Shown: positions 27,703 to 37,325, counted from the stretch's first letter. The stretch is DNA of 64,000 bases from Calditerrivibrio nitroreducens DSM 19672 (GCF_000183405.1 NC_014758.1:1116001-1180000), one strand, 5' to 3'. The notes: generated by a model not told the origin, from the letters alone. Program-made: numbers and translations.

Positions 27703-28720
27703 TCCTGTACCACTTAAAGTTTTTTTCAAATTCTTCCCTCAATCCGGGATCAAACCCTTTTAATCTCCGCCATATACTTTTATCTTCCATACAGAAGTAT
27801 GTAAAAACTGTAGGCCAATTTTTATTTAATCGATTTATTATAAAACGAAGCATTTCGACCCTTCTTGATTTAAAATACCTCATCTTCCCATCAAGACCTC
27901 TAATAAATCTACTGCTTAATAGTTTAGTCTCAGGAAACTTAATCCTTATAATGTCAGCCAGTTCGGGGATAAATCTAAAAGTGGATATACTTATAAACTC
28001 GACTTTTTTTTCATCTACACTGTCAAATAGCTGATCCAATAAATCGCCGTATAACTCTTCAAAATTATCCCAGTCAATCAAGGGATCAAAATGAAAAGAG
28101 ACCTTATAACCATAATCTGACAGTTCCTTAGCAGCTTTTATCCTTGCAACCACCGGTGAAGCAAAATGCTCTTCAGAATTGACAATCTCCTGAGGGTTTA
28201 GACTAAATGACACGATAACATTTTTTGGATTATGTTTAAATAGATTAGCTATATTTGTGGACTTGGTCTTAAATTCGAATTGAATATTTTCACATTTGTT
28301 AACTATCGGTATCAAAAAATCTGTCATACATAGGATATTATCAATCGCCAGACTGTCAGAAAGTTCACCCGTCCCAATTCTGCATTTTCCTGATTTATCA
28401 AGAGATATAATACTCTCCCTTATCCCTTCCAAATCATCATACACTTTTATAAAATTATGATTCAAATACACCTGCAATATACAATAGGAGCAGTCAAAAG
28501 GACAACCCTCCACAGCATCCACAACCATATAATTACAACATCTATACTCCCTGGTGGCAGGGCATTGATGTACAAATCTATTTTTCTGGGATGTGATATA
28601 GATATTCTTTTTATTATCTTCAAAACAATCACTTCCATCAACCACTTCAAACTGCAAACCTTTTTGCTCAAAAATTTTATGAAAATTACCACCCAGACAG
28701 GTTTTATCAAGATAAATCAT
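27683..28720 (-). CDS. Radical SAM protein of the spore photoproduct lyase-like group
   Basis: 345 residues. The radical SAM cluster motif is VEGCPFDCSYCILQVYLN (C-x3-C-x2-C). Surrounding blocks (HQCPATREYRCCNYMVVD, VSFSLNPQEIV, VSFHFDPLIDW, FRFIPELADII) resemble spore photoproduct lyase/COG1533 proteins. True SPL repairs UV spore photoproduct, but this host shows no sign of sporulation, so it may act on other DNA lesions or another substrate. It overlaps the unrecognised gene upstream by 14 bp and the ROK gene downstream by 20 bp, so the three are coupled. Confidence 0.8.
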   Translation of the reverse strand: MIYLDKTCLGGNFHKIFEQKGLQFEVVDGSDCFEDNKKNIYITSQKNRFVHQCPATREYRCCNYMVVDAVEGCPFDCSYCILQVYLNHNFIKVYDDLEGIRESIISLDKSGKCRIGTGELSDSLAIDNILCMTDFLIPIVNKCENIQFEFKTKSTNIANLFKHNPKNVIVSFSLNPQEIVNSEEHFASPVVARIKAAKELSDYGYKVSFHFDPLIDWDNFEELYGDLLDQLFDSVDEKKVEFISISTFRFIPELADIIRIKFPETKLLSSRFIRGLDGKMRYFKSRRVEMLRFIINRLNKNWPTVFTYFCMEDKSIWRRLKGFDPGLREEFEKNFKWYRNESIID

Positions 28721-29489
28721 ATTCTTCCATAATTTTAAATATGTTGTTGAATCTGTTTTTGTCGGAAACTTCCACTAAAGCTGCATCCAGATCACTTAAA
28801 TCTTTAATTACAAAAGAGATAAGTAATTCTGGAGTTTCAAAGTTTGTAATATTTTTTACTCCAATAATTTTAAATTGGTTAACTGCTTCACGGAATCTAT
28901 CTTCAAATTCATAGAATCTTTTATCTTTTTTCCTTGTTATATCGCTAATAAGTTCATCATAATAGGTATCTGTATCTATTAAATACCCATAGTCTGATAA
29001 GAAATTGATAAAGTTTCTAAAATCCCCCACAGAAGGTGATTTTTTGATAATGAAATCATTTAATATTTTTTTAAGGTTATCTTTAAACTGAAAAATCTGC
29101 CTCACATATTTAAGAGGTAGCTTTTTGTGATCAAAGTACTCCTGTAACACAGAATTCATCGTCAAAAATTTATTTAAACTATCCAGGGCAACCCTACCCT
29201 TTATCCCATATTTTGAAAAAATTTCCACATCTTCAGGGTTAATGCCAAACCATTGACATATTTTAAAGATTCTTGCCAGATGACCTAAATTCAAATCGCT
29301 TGTTCCATAAAAATCTATTGAAAAATGTATAGCATTTAAAGGTTCCCAATCATCTTTTACAATAAAGCTTTCACCTTCGAAATCGAAATAGTTCAACTGA
29401 AAGTTATGCCATAATATAGGTAAGTAGATATCAGAGCGATCATTTTTCTTATAAAACCATCTAAATAATTCCCTATCTATCTTTTTCAT
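28707..29489 (-). CDS. Unrecognised protein between ftsY and the SPL-like gene
   Basis: 260 residues, no signal peptide or membrane segment. I do not recognise a family. The N-terminal 80 residues are mixed with many aromatic residues (LPILWHNFQLNYFDFEG). Residues about 85-155 (LGHLARIFKICQWFGINPEDVE, then ALDSLNKFLTMNSVLQEYF, then LPLKYVRQIFQFKD) have the helix spacing seen in ParB-type helix-turn-helix regions, but the similarity is weak. The start overlaps ftsY by 4 bp and the end overlaps the SPL-like gene by 14 bp, which suggests function together with the latter. Confidence 0.7.
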   Translation of the reverse strand: MKKIDRELFRWFYKKNDRSDIYLPILWHNFQLNYFDFEGESFIVKDDWEPLNAIHFSIDFYGTSDLNLGHLARIFKICQWFGINPEDVEIFSKYGIKGRVALDSLNKFLTMNSVLQEYFDHKKLPLKYVRQIFQFKDNLKKILNDFIIKKSPSVGDFRNFINFLSDYGYLIDTDTYYDELISDITRKKDKRFYEFEDRFREAVNQFKIIGVKNITNFETPELLISFVIKDLSDLDAALVEVSDKNRFNNIFKIMEEYDLS

Positions 29490-30463
29490 CTTTGCTGTTC
29501 AAATAATGCATCAACAAAAAGTTTCGCATCAAAAGGTTTCAAATCATCCATTTTCTCACCAAAACCTATGAATTTCACAGGAATTCCTGTTTCATCCACA
29601 ATACCAACGATTACTCCGCCCTTAGCTGTTCCATCAAGTTTGGTAAGAACTATTCCGGTGACCCCCACATCCTCTTTAAACCTTTTAGCCTGCTCGATGG
29701 CATTTTGACCACTGGTGGCATCAATAACCAGTAAAACCTCATGGGGAGCATCTACCACAGATTTACCTAACACTTTAACTATTTTTTTCAACTCATTCAT
29801 AAGATTAAATTTATTATGCAATCTACCTGCTGTATCAGCAATTACGATATCGTTCCCTCTGGCTTTAGCAGATTCCACAGCATCGTAAATAACAGCAGCA
29901 GAATCACTACCTTCAGATTGTTTCACCACAGGCACTCCAATTCTGTCACCCCAAACCTGAAGCTGATCTATTGCGGCAGCCCTAAATGTATCCCCAGCAG
30001 CAAGTAAAACAGAAAAACCATTATTCTTAAACATCCTTGCCAGCTTCGCTATTGTGGTTGTCTTTCCTGTACCATTTACACCCACCACCAGGATTACAAA
30101 AGGTGACGTATCCACCTTTTTTAAACTATTATCAATACTCAATATCTTTATCAATTCATCTTTTATGGCGTTTTTAAGCTCCACCGGATCTTTCAGTATA
30201 TTTCTGGAAACGTCATTTTTCACCTTTTCAATGATTTTAATCGTAGTATTCACACCTATGTCCGCAGTAATAAAAAGCTCCTCCAACTCTTCCAGTAAAT
30301 CATCGTCAATCTTTTTTCTTCCTAAAATAATCGCTTCTATACCACCCACAAGTTTGGAAGAGGTCTTAGAAAGACCCTCCTTCAAACGGTTTAAAAAACC
30401 TTTTTCATCTTCTTCCCGTTGTTCATCATTTTTTTTCTTTTTAAATATATCGAAAAATCCCAT
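29486..30463 (-). CDS. ftsY: Signal recognition particle receptor FtsY
   Basis: 325 residues. GTPase that docks ribosome-SRP complexes at the membrane. A short charged N-terminal A region (rich in Lys/Glu, residues 8-30) is followed by the NG domain: VVGVNGTGKTTTIAKLARM (P-loop), ADTAGRLHNKFNLMNEL, LVIDATSGQNA and LTKLDGTAKGGV. The long acidic A domain of enterobacterial FtsY is missing, as in many other bacteria. It starts 22 bp after the helicase gene. Confidence 0.97.
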   Translation of the reverse strand: MGFFDIFKKKKNDEQREEDEKGFLNRLKEGLSKTSSKLVGGIEAIILGRKKIDDDLLEELEELFITADIGVNTTIKIIEKVKNDVSRNILKDPVELKNAIKDELIKILSIDNSLKKVDTSPFVILVVGVNGTGKTTTIAKLARMFKNNGFSVLLAAGDTFRAAAIDQLQVWGDRIGVPVVKQSEGSDSAAVIYDAVESAKARGNDIVIADTAGRLHNKFNLMNELKKIVKVLGKSVVDAPHEVLLVIDATSGQNAIEQAKRFKEDVGVTGIVLTKLDGTAKGGVIVGIVDETGIPVKFIGFGEKMDDLKPFDAKLFVDALFEQQR

Positions 30464-30485
30464 AAAAAACCCCTTTTTTAAAACT

Positions 30486-32519
30486 TTAGTAAAATTTTAA
30501 AAATTTTGCAATAATCGTTTTATATCCATATTTATCAAAATTAACCGTAACTCTTGCATTATCCCCACTACCCTCAATTTTAAAAACCTTCCCTTCCCCA
30601 AATCTTTCGTGGTACACCCTCCCATATGTATGATCCCTGGAAAAAACTGATTTTATTTCATCAATAAATGGTGATGGTTTTAAGAATTGAGCTTTACCAT
30701 AAAAAAGCCTTCTATCAACATGTGTAATGTATAACCTTTCTTTAGATCTTGTTATACCCACATAACAGAGTCTTCTCTCCTCCTCCATCTCCCATTCATT
30801 CTCCATGGCTCGATAAAGAGGGAACACCCCTTCTTCCAATCCTGTGAGAAATACGGTATCAAACTCCAACCCCTTTGCTGAATGAATCGTCATAAGCTTA
30901 ACGAATCCACTTGTATCTTCGTCTATACTTGTTTGGAGGGTTGTGGTTGCAAGGAAATCGGATAACGTCAATTCCCCTTGTTCCTCCTGTTGTGCCGCTG
31001 CATTGACCAACTCATTTACGTTTTCCATCCTTTTTTCAACTTCAAATTGATCCTCATACTGACTCAAAAATGTTTCATAATCAACTTCTTCAACAATCCG
31101 CCTGATCATTTCAGATACCGAAAGATATTCAAAATTGTTAAAAATATTAAGAAAATCATCCAACGATTTTTTTGCTTTTGCCGTCAATCCATCCGAAAAC
31201 TCCTTAATTGCAGTCCAGATATCGACCCCATTATTGATTGCAAATTGGGATATTTTATCGATGGTGGCATCCCCTATACCCCTATGGGGTATCTTAACAG
31301 CCCTCTTAAAAGACTGAATATCATACGGATTCGAAAATAGTCTAAGATAAGAAAGGATATCCTTTATCTCTTTTCTACCATAAAAACCAACACTACCCAT
31401 GACTTTAAAAGGGATCCCCTTTTTGTTCAATTCCACTTCAAAATTCCTGGACTGTGCATTTGCCCTGTATAATATTGCAATCTCATCAGGTGGAACATTA
31501 TTCCTTAAAAGTTCAGAAATCTTATTGGATACGAATGAAGCCTCTTCCATTTCGTTTTCAAATCGATGTACAAAAACATCACCTTTTATATTTTTATACG
31601 GTTTAAGATCCTTCCCCTTTCTATATTTATTATTGCAAATCAATCTATTAGCAGTATCAAGGATGCTAAAACCACTTCTATAATTATCCACAAGCTTTAT
31701 GATTCTGGCATTTGGAAAATAATTTTCAAAATTTAAAATATTCTTTATTTCTGCACCCCTCCAGCCATAGATAGATTGATCATCATCTCCTACAGCAGTT
31801 ATAAAACCATCCTTATCAACAAGATTAGTCAAAAATTCCATCTGAATGGCATTCGTATCCTGAAATTCATCCACAAGGAGATATCTAAAAAGTTGTCGAT
31901 AAAAATATTTGATATCAGGATTTCTTTTCAACAATCGTACAACAAGGGAAAGCATATCATCAAAATCAACCACGGCCATTTTTTTTAAGGTATCCTGATA
32001 GGTTCTAAAGATTTCATTAAACTTATATTCTTCAAAAGAAATAGGTACTTCATCCACAAATTCGAGCGTATTTTTATAATTACTTATAAGACTTAGGTAC
32101 ATTTTAGGTGGATACTTTTTTGGATCAATATTGAATAGTTTTAAAATTTCCCTAATTACAGCTATCCTGTCATCCTGATCGATAACTGAAAAATTTGAAG
32201 GTAAACCTAACAGGTGTCCATCTCTCCGCAACATCCTCAAAGCTACAGAGTGAAAAGTTCCTATCCAAATACCCTTTCCAGATTTACCAACAAGATGCAC
32301 AACCCTCTTTAGCATCTCATCAGCTGCTTTGTTAGTAAATGTAACAGCCAATATATTCTCAGGTGGTATACCCATCTCTTTCAAAAGATAGGCAATTTTA
32401 TATGTAATTACCCTTGTTTTCCCGGTTCCAGCACCAGCTATCACCAACAATGGCCCATCGTTATATAAAATTGCATCCTTCTGGGTAGAGTTTAGGTCGT
32501 CATACACAAATCTACTCAT
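30486..32519 (-). CDS. pcrA: UvrD/PcrA-type superfamily 1 DNA helicase
   Basis: 677 residues. A 3'-5' helicase used in repair and replication restart. Motifs in order: LNSTQKDAILYNDGPLLVIAGAG followed by GTGKTRV (Q motif and Walker A), VTFTNKAADEM (Ia), LLVDEFQDTN (II), GDDDQSIYGWRGA (III), VDNYRSG (IV), MTIHSAKGLEFDTVFL (V) and YVGITRSKERLYI (VI). The C-terminus is a short Tudor-like segment (VYHERFGEGKVFKIEG). It is slightly shorter than Gram-positive PcrA. It overlaps the end of speA by 8 bp. Confidence 0.95.
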   Translation of the reverse strand: MSRFVYDDLNSTQKDAILYNDGPLLVIAGAGTGKTRVITYKIAYLLKEMGIPPENILAVTFTNKAADEMLKRVVHLVGKSGKGIWIGTFHSVALRMLRRDGHLLGLPSNFSVIDQDDRIAVIREILKLFNIDPKKYPPKMYLSLISNYKNTLEFVDEVPISFEEYKFNEIFRTYQDTLKKMAVVDFDDMLSLVVRLLKRNPDIKYFYRQLFRYLLVDEFQDTNAIQMEFLTNLVDKDGFITAVGDDDQSIYGWRGAEIKNILNFENYFPNARIIKLVDNYRSGFSILDTANRLICNNKYRKGKDLKPYKNIKGDVFVHRFENEMEEASFVSNKISELLRNNVPPDEIAILYRANAQSRNFEVELNKKGIPFKVMGSVGFYGRKEIKDILSYLRLFSNPYDIQSFKRAVKIPHRGIGDATIDKISQFAINNGVDIWTAIKEFSDGLTAKAKKSLDDFLNIFNNFEYLSVSEMIRRIVEEVDYETFLSQYEDQFEVEKRMENVNELVNAAAQQEEQGELTLSDFLATTTLQTSIDEDTSGFVKLMTIHSAKGLEFDTVFLTGLEEGVFPLYRAMENEWEMEEERRLCYVGITRSKERLYITHVDRRLFYGKAQFLKPSPFIDEIKSVFSRDHTYGRVYHERFGEGKVFKIEGSGDNARVTVNFDKYGYKTIIAKFLKFY

Positions 32520-34359
32520 CCTTATAACTTACGATTGTTTTTAAGTATGCATTTTCACTCAAATATAGATATAATCGTCCCAATACATCTTTCCTCTTGT
32601 CATCGCTTATATAATCTGACTCTTCTATGTACTGTTTTAATTTTCTCTCAATATCCTTAATGTCGTAATCAAGATCATCTAAGATATCTAAAATATTTTG
32701 CGCTTCCAGAAGATTTGTAATCTCATAGTTACCTTCATCATCAAATACCACAGAAAATTCTGTAGGATGGGTAAAAAGATTGTGCTGCATACCCAAAATC
32801 TCCTGGTAAGCCCCCACAAGAAAAAAACCAAGGAAGTATTCCTCCTTGTTTATATCAACATCATGAAGAAAAAGAGGTTTTCTGATGTCAAATGCTATCT
32901 CTCCATCACTATCGCATGTGATATCCCACAAGCTGGCAGATCTTGTGGGCTTTTCGTTTAATCTATCAAGTGGAGTCACGGGGAATGTCTGACCCAATCC
33001 CCAATAGTCAGGCAAACTTTGAAAAAATGAGCAATTCAAAAGGTATTTCTCCTGTATCATATTCTGTATGTTTAATATCTCGTCATACTTTTTGTGTTTT
33101 AGAAGATCCACAGCCTTTTTAATGATAAGATGAACCAATATTTCCGTGTTGCTACGGTCTAAAAGATCTATGTAACCCAGATCGAAAAGTGTCAACAGAG
33201 ATTCCATATGGTCTAAGCTGTCGTGCAGATACTCTATGGCATTTTTCTCATTCATCAAATTGTACAGTTCATAAAGCTCGTCTATCAAAGGGGGATTTTT
33301 CGGCTTTAGCTGCAACTCCCTCTGGTCATATTCCTGTGAAAATAGCTCCAATACAGGAGCCACAAGGACGGCATGTTTGGCAGCTACGAATCTACCAGCT
33401 TCCAGATAGATGTCTGGATCTGGGACATGTTTATTGTGGGCAATAGTCTTAAGCAGGAATACCACATCACTAGCATACTCTTCAAGAGTATAATGCCTCT
33501 GGGAAAGTCCATCATGTTGTGCATATTCCACCGCAAGACCACCCCCAAGATCTATCGATTTTAAATTATGTGCCCCCATTTTATAAAGCTCAGCGTGAAT
33601 ATTTCCTGCCTCCCTCAAAGCCTTTTTCAGCGGTGAGATTTCACTTATCTGTGAACCTATATGAAAATGTATCATAGTGAAATACTCAAGCATATTACTA
33701 TTTTTTAGCATATTCATAGCTTCTATAAGTTCAGACGAAGTAAGCCCAAATTTTGAGTTTATACCTCCACTTTTTGCCCATATACCTATTCCTGAACTGT
33801 GGAGTCTTATTCTCAATCCGATCTTTGGGTATGGTTTCCCCATCTCTTTTGCAACGGTTAATATGGTTTCAAGCTCATTTAGACCTTCAATAGTCAGAGT
33901 AATGTCGTGTCCCATCTTGGCAGCTATAAATCCCAGTGATATCATCTCCTTGTCTTTAAATCCATTTACCATAATCGGGGAACCCGGATTGTTATAAGCC
34001 ATGGCGATGATAAGCTCCGGTTTACTACCAGCTTCAAGCCCGTATGGTATCCCTTTTGTCATCTCCATTAGGGGGATTACAAAATTTGGAAATTGATTCA
34101 CTTTTAGAGGAAACAATGCATTGAAACCACCCTGATATCCATACTCTTTCATCGATTTTTTAAAAGCTTTAAAAAGAAGGTCTATCTGTTCCTTGATAAG
34201 ATGGGGAAATCTTATAAGTAGAGGTCCCTTGTACCCTTCATCTCTTATATCTTTTACTATATCTATAATGGCTGGCTTCTTGCCGTAATTCACCACAATC
34301 TTACCTTTTTCTATCTTAAAATCATCATCAGACCAGATTCTTATACCATAATCCAGCAT
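32512..34359 (-). CDS. speA: Biosynthetic arginine decarboxylase
   Basis: 615 residues, the length of the SpeA group. A PLP enzyme that makes agmatine for polyamine synthesis. The PLP lysine is in ALFPLKVNQ. MIHFHIGSQIS, SIDLGGGLAVEY, LEAGRFVAAKHAVLVA and NCSFFQSLPDYWGLGQTFPV follow the fold III barrel order. The ATG follows GGAGG. A promoter is predicted 40-65 bp upstream. It heads a tightly overlapping run through uvrD/pcrA, ftsY, the unrecognised gene, the SPL-like gene and the ROK kinase. Confidence 0.96.
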   Translation of the reverse strand: MLDYGIRIWSDDDFKIEKGKIVVNYGKKPAIIDIVKDIRDEGYKGPLLIRFPHLIKEQIDLLFKAFKKSMKEYGYQGGFNALFPLKVNQFPNFVIPLMEMTKGIPYGLEAGSKPELIIAMAYNNPGSPIMVNGFKDKEMISLGFIAAKMGHDITLTIEGLNELETILTVAKEMGKPYPKIGLRIRLHSSGIGIWAKSGGINSKFGLTSSELIEAMNMLKNSNMLEYFTMIHFHIGSQISEISPLKKALREAGNIHAELYKMGAHNLKSIDLGGGLAVEYAQHDGLSQRHYTLEEYASDVVFLLKTIAHNKHVPDPDIYLEAGRFVAAKHAVLVAPVLELFSQEYDQRELQLKPKNPPLIDELYELYNLMNEKNAIEYLHDSLDHMESLLTLFDLGYIDLLDRSNTEILVHLIIKKAVDLLKHKKYDEILNIQNMIQEKYLLNCSFFQSLPDYWGLGQTFPVTPLDRLNEKPTRSASLWDITCDSDGEIAFDIRKPLFLHDVDINKEEYFLGFFLVGAYQEILGMQHNLFTHPTEFSVVFDDEGNYEITNLLEAQNILDILDDLDYDIKDIERKLKQYIEESDYISDDKRKDVLGRLYLYLSENAYLKTIVSYKDE

Positions 34360-34396
34360 AATTAACCTCCAGATTTATAAGTTATTCAAACTTTAG

Positions 34397-34424
34397 ATAA
34401 TATATTAAAAAAATAAAATGTCTA
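34397..34424 (-). promoter_or_regulatory. Predicted speA promoter
   Basis: On the minus strand TAGACA (34424-34419) is followed after 16 bp by TATTAT (34402-34397), in a very AT-rich stretch shared with the divergent regulator gene. Confidence 0.45.
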
Positions 34425-34568
34425 TTATTTTTTTAATCAATCCCTATGATATACCAGTTCCATCAAAACAGCAATCTGAACATAAAACCGATAAAAGGAA
34501 ATATATTTATCACCATATGAAGTTGAACTATTTTTCGATCTATTATAAAAAAGGGTATTAAATTTCTA

Positions 34569-34597
34569 TTGATTTATATTTAAAAAAATGTTTTAAT
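34569..34597 (+). promoter_or_regulatory. Predicted iclR-type regulator promoter
   Basis: TTGATT (34569-34574) and TTTAAT (34592-34597) are 17 bp apart. The perfect palindrome CTAATATTAG (34605-34614) lies near the expected transcription start and could be an operator for the regulator itself. Confidence 0.5.
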
Positions 34598-34627
34598 AAA
34601 TATACTAATATTAGTTAAGGAGTTGCT

Positions 34628-35413
34628 ATGGTTACTAAAAATACAGTGAAGCTTGTTCAATCTGTGGCACATGTTTTGCAGCTTTTTGAGGTTTTTAGAA
34701 CTGCTGATTACAAAGAGGAATTTGGAGTTACAGAACTCAGCAAAATTTTAGGTCTTCACAAAAACAATGTATTTAGACTACTTGCCACATTAGAAGCAAG
34801 AGGGTATATTGAGCAAAATAAATCAACAGAAAACTACAGGCTGGGGATAGAAATTTTTGATCTGGGACAGAAGTATTTAAGTAAATTAGGCTTACTAAAA
34901 TTGGCAAGACCTTTTATGGAAAAAATTGTTTCAGAAATAAACGAATCTGTCTACATAGGGATTTTAAAAGATGGTGTAGTTGTTTATCTTGATATAGTTG
35001 AAGCGAATCAGACCATAAAGATAGTTCCCAGGGTTGGAAAAGATGTACCGGCTTACTGTACCGCTATCGGTAAAATACAGTTGGCGTATGCTTCGGAGGA
35101 AGAGCTAAACAAAATGTACATGGGAGCAAGGCTGAAAAAATATACAGATAAGACCATTACATCCCTTCCAGAGCTTAAAAAGCATCTAAAGATGGTATCA
35201 GAAAATGACTATGCTTTAGATGATGAAGAATTTGAAGAATCAGTAAGAAATATTGGTGTTCCTATAAAAAATTATGAAGGGATTTCTGTAGCAGGTATCA
35301 GTGTAACCGGTCCTGTGTGCAGAATGAGTATGGATAGAATAGAAAAAGAGATATTGCCAGTTTTGAAAAAATATTCGAGAGAGATATCCAAAAGATTAGG
35401 TTTCCAGGGATAA
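34628..35413 (+). CDS. IclR-family transcriptional regulator
   Basis: 261 residues. Residues about 8-70 are the winged helix (VAHVLQLFEVF, GVTELSKILGLHKNNVFRLL, ARGYIEQN). Residues about 85-260 are the IclR effector domain (IVSEINESVYIGILKDGVVVYLDIVE, CTAIGKIQLAYA, ALDDEEFEESVRNIGVPI). GGAG lies 5 bases before the ATG. Such regulators usually control carbon-compound genes. The targets here are unknown; candidates are its own gene, the divergent speA run or a distant operon. A bidirectional terminator follows. Confidence 0.93.
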   Translation: MVTKNTVKLVQSVAHVLQLFEVFRTADYKEEFGVTELSKILGLHKNNVFRLLATLEARGYIEQNKSTENYRLGIEIFDLGQKYLSKLGLLKLARPFMEKIVSEINESVYIGILKDGVVVYLDIVEANQTIKIVPRVGKDVPAYCTAIGKIQLAYASEEELNKMYMGARLKKYTDKTITSLPELKKHLKMVSENDYALDDEEFEESVRNIGVPIKNYEGISVAGISVTGPVCRMSMDRIEKEILPVLKKYSREISKRLGFQG

Positions 35414-35441
35414 AAAAAGGGAGCCATAGCTCCCTTTTTTA
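35412..35441. terminator. Bidirectional rho-independent terminator
   Basis: GGGAGC (35419-35424) and GCTCCC (35429-35434) enclose CATA. A-tract on the left and T-tract on the right make it functional on both strands. It separates the convergent IclR and fccB genes. Confidence 0.93.
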
Positions 35442-35444
35442 TAA

Positions 35445-36734
35445 TCACATAAACGTATCTTCCCAGATGCTATTAGCCCAGCTATACTGATTTTCTTTGT
35501 CAATTTTGCTTCTTTGCTCAGGTACACCACCTGCTTTACCAACCTGAACTGTTAATTTTTTATCATCATTATACTCATATACAGTAGCAACCCATATAGC
35601 TTCTTCATTACTTACCATACTATAACATGTATTCATCATGAATGGCCTTGGTGGATTTTTCCCGTTGAGTTTTGCCACTATAGCTTCAGCCACAACTTTC
35701 CCCATAGAGTTTGCAATATATCCGGAGTGCGGTACGGTGCCAAAACTACCTCTATTTGCACTATCTCCAATAACATACACATCTTTCACCAGAGTCGACT
35801 CCAGTGTCCAGCTATCAACAGGTGCCCATAGCTTACCTTCAGGAATCAACCCAAATTTAAACGCAGAATCGTTGGCTTTTTGGTCAGGGATAAAATTAAT
35901 GAGATCAGCTTTAATATCACCTTTAGAAGTCTTAATAACTCTATTTTTGGCATCGATATTTAAGACATTCACATCTGGGGTATATTCAAGGATATCCTTA
36001 TAAAGCTCAGCAAATGCAGCTTTGAAAAGTTTCCCTTTTGAAGTGACATCATCATTTTCATCTATAACTAATATTTTGCTACCTGGTTTATAAGTTTTTA
36101 GATACCAGGCAATCAAGCATGATCTCTCATAAGGTCCAGGAGGACATCTGTATGGAGCTTTAGGCACCCTCAAAAGTACAGTACCACCTTTTGGAAGTTC
36201 CTTTAACATTTTGGCCAATTTTAGCGTCTGCTCGCCAGCTTTCCATGCATGTGGTAATACTTCCGCCACATCTTTTGTGTAACCTATAGCTTCATCATAC
36301 TTAAAACCAATCCCCGGAGAAACCACCAGGATGTCGTAAGTCAAAAAGCCATCTTTAAACAATACCTTTTTGGATACTCCATCTATATTCTCCACCTCTT
36401 TTTTGAGAAATTTCACCCCATACTTTTTCTGCAAAATATCGTATTTAAAAGAAATCTCTTTAATATTTGAAAGCCCCACTATAACGTGGTTGCTCATAGG
36501 ACATGAATAAAAAATATCATGTTGATCTATAAGCACAACATCCAATTTTGGGTTGAGCATTTTTATATATTTAGCAGTAGTTGCTCCACCAAAACCTCCC
36601 CCAATTATTGCCACCCTTGTTTGCTTTTTGGGTAATAGCTCTTTCTTTGATTCTGAGGCAAAAACTGCTTTACTTGAGAGAGTCAATCCTATCCCTAATG
36701 CTGTAGTAGTCTTTATAAAATCTCTTCTCTTCAT
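35445..36734 (-). CDS. fccB: Flavocytochrome c sulfide dehydrogenase flavoprotein subunit (FccB-like)
   Basis: 429 residues. A twin-arginine signal (MKRRDFIKTTTALGIG) sends the folded FAD protein to the periplasm. TRVAIIGGGFGGATTA is the FAD-binding motif, and VYVIGDSANRGSFGTVPHSG the second. Cys197 (PYRCPPGP) and Cys370 (MMNTCYSMV) are placed like the redox disulfide that receives sulfide in FccB. It lies 9 bp downstream of a diheme cytochrome gene, the classic FccAB pair. It would oxidise sulfide to sulfur or polysulfide and pass electrons to cytochrome c. Confidence 0.87.
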   Translation of the reverse strand: MKRRDFIKTTTALGIGLTLSSKAVFASESKKELLPKKQTRVAIIGGGFGGATTAKYIKMLNPKLDVVLIDQHDIFYSCPMSNHVIVGLSNIKEISFKYDILQKKYGVKFLKKEVENIDGVSKKVLFKDGFLTYDILVVSPGIGFKYDEAIGYTKDVAEVLPHAWKAGEQTLKLAKMLKELPKGGTVLLRVPKAPYRCPPGPYERSCLIAWYLKTYKPGSKILVIDENDDVTSKGKLFKAAFAELYKDILEYTPDVNVLNIDAKNRVIKTSKGDIKADLINFIPDQKANDSAFKFGLIPEGKLWAPVDSWTLESTLVKDVYVIGDSANRGSFGTVPHSGYIANSMGKVVAEAIVAKLNGKNPPRPFMMNTCYSMVSNEEAIWVATVYEYNDDKKLTVQVGKAGGVPEQRSKIDKENQYSWANSIWEDTFM

Positions 36735-36743
36735 AACTACCCC

Positions 36744-37316
36744 CTATTTCAAACTTGCAAAATAAGACGCAAGTGCTTTAATCTGTTTTTCGTCAAAATT
36801 TTTAACCAAATCCATCTCCGGAACATCCCCTCTTTTTCCTTCCTTATACTCTTTGAGTGCTAATTCAAGATAAAAAGGGTGCTGGCCTGCTATTCTTGGG
36901 TTTGCACCTTCCCCTTTACCATTTTTACCGTGGCAATCGACACATTCTTTTGATAATTTTTTACCTGCTTCTACCAATTTTTTATCAATCTTAACTTTCG
37001 TATTAACCCATTTCTGCTCAGAAAAATAATCAGCCACCAATTGGGATTTATCATCAGTATAGGCCTGTGAAATTTTTGCCATTACAGTGCCTGCCCTTTT
37101 GCCGTCCCTAAATTCTACCATCGTTTTGTAAAGATATTCATTTTGTTGGCCACCAATAGTCGGGATAGAGTGACCTGGAGCAGCACCATCTGTACCATGA
37201 CAACCGGCACATACTTTTGAAATTCTTCTGGCTTCATCCCTATCATAATTTTTTTTCTCAGCAAAAGCAAGAGAGCTGAGAATTAAAACAGCAAGTAAGT
37301 AGTAAAAAAACTTCAT
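36744..37316 (-). CDS. fccA: Diheme cytochrome c (c4/FccA-like)
   Basis: 190 residues. The signal peptide ends near SLAFA (about residue 19). Two heme sites are visible: CAGCH (Cys36, Cys39, His40) and CVDCH (Cys125, Cys128, His129). Each domain has a likely axial Met (GTVMAKIS, Met79; VPEMDLV, Met168). The domain duplication is typical of cytochrome c4 and of FccA. It is the probable electron acceptor of the downstream flavoprotein. It starts 9 bp after the YyaL-type gene ends, so the three may share a transcript. Confidence 0.92.
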   Translation of the reverse strand: MKFFYYLLAVLILSSLAFAEKKNYDRDEARRISKVCAGCHGTDGAAPGHSIPTIGGQQNEYLYKTMVEFRDGKRAGTVMAKISQAYTDDKSQLVADYFSEQKWVNTKVKIDKKLVEAGKKLSKECVDCHGKNGKGEGANPRIAGQHPFYLELALKEYKEGKRGDVPEMDLVKNFDEKQIKALASYFASLK

Positions 37317-37325
37317 AATTCCTCC

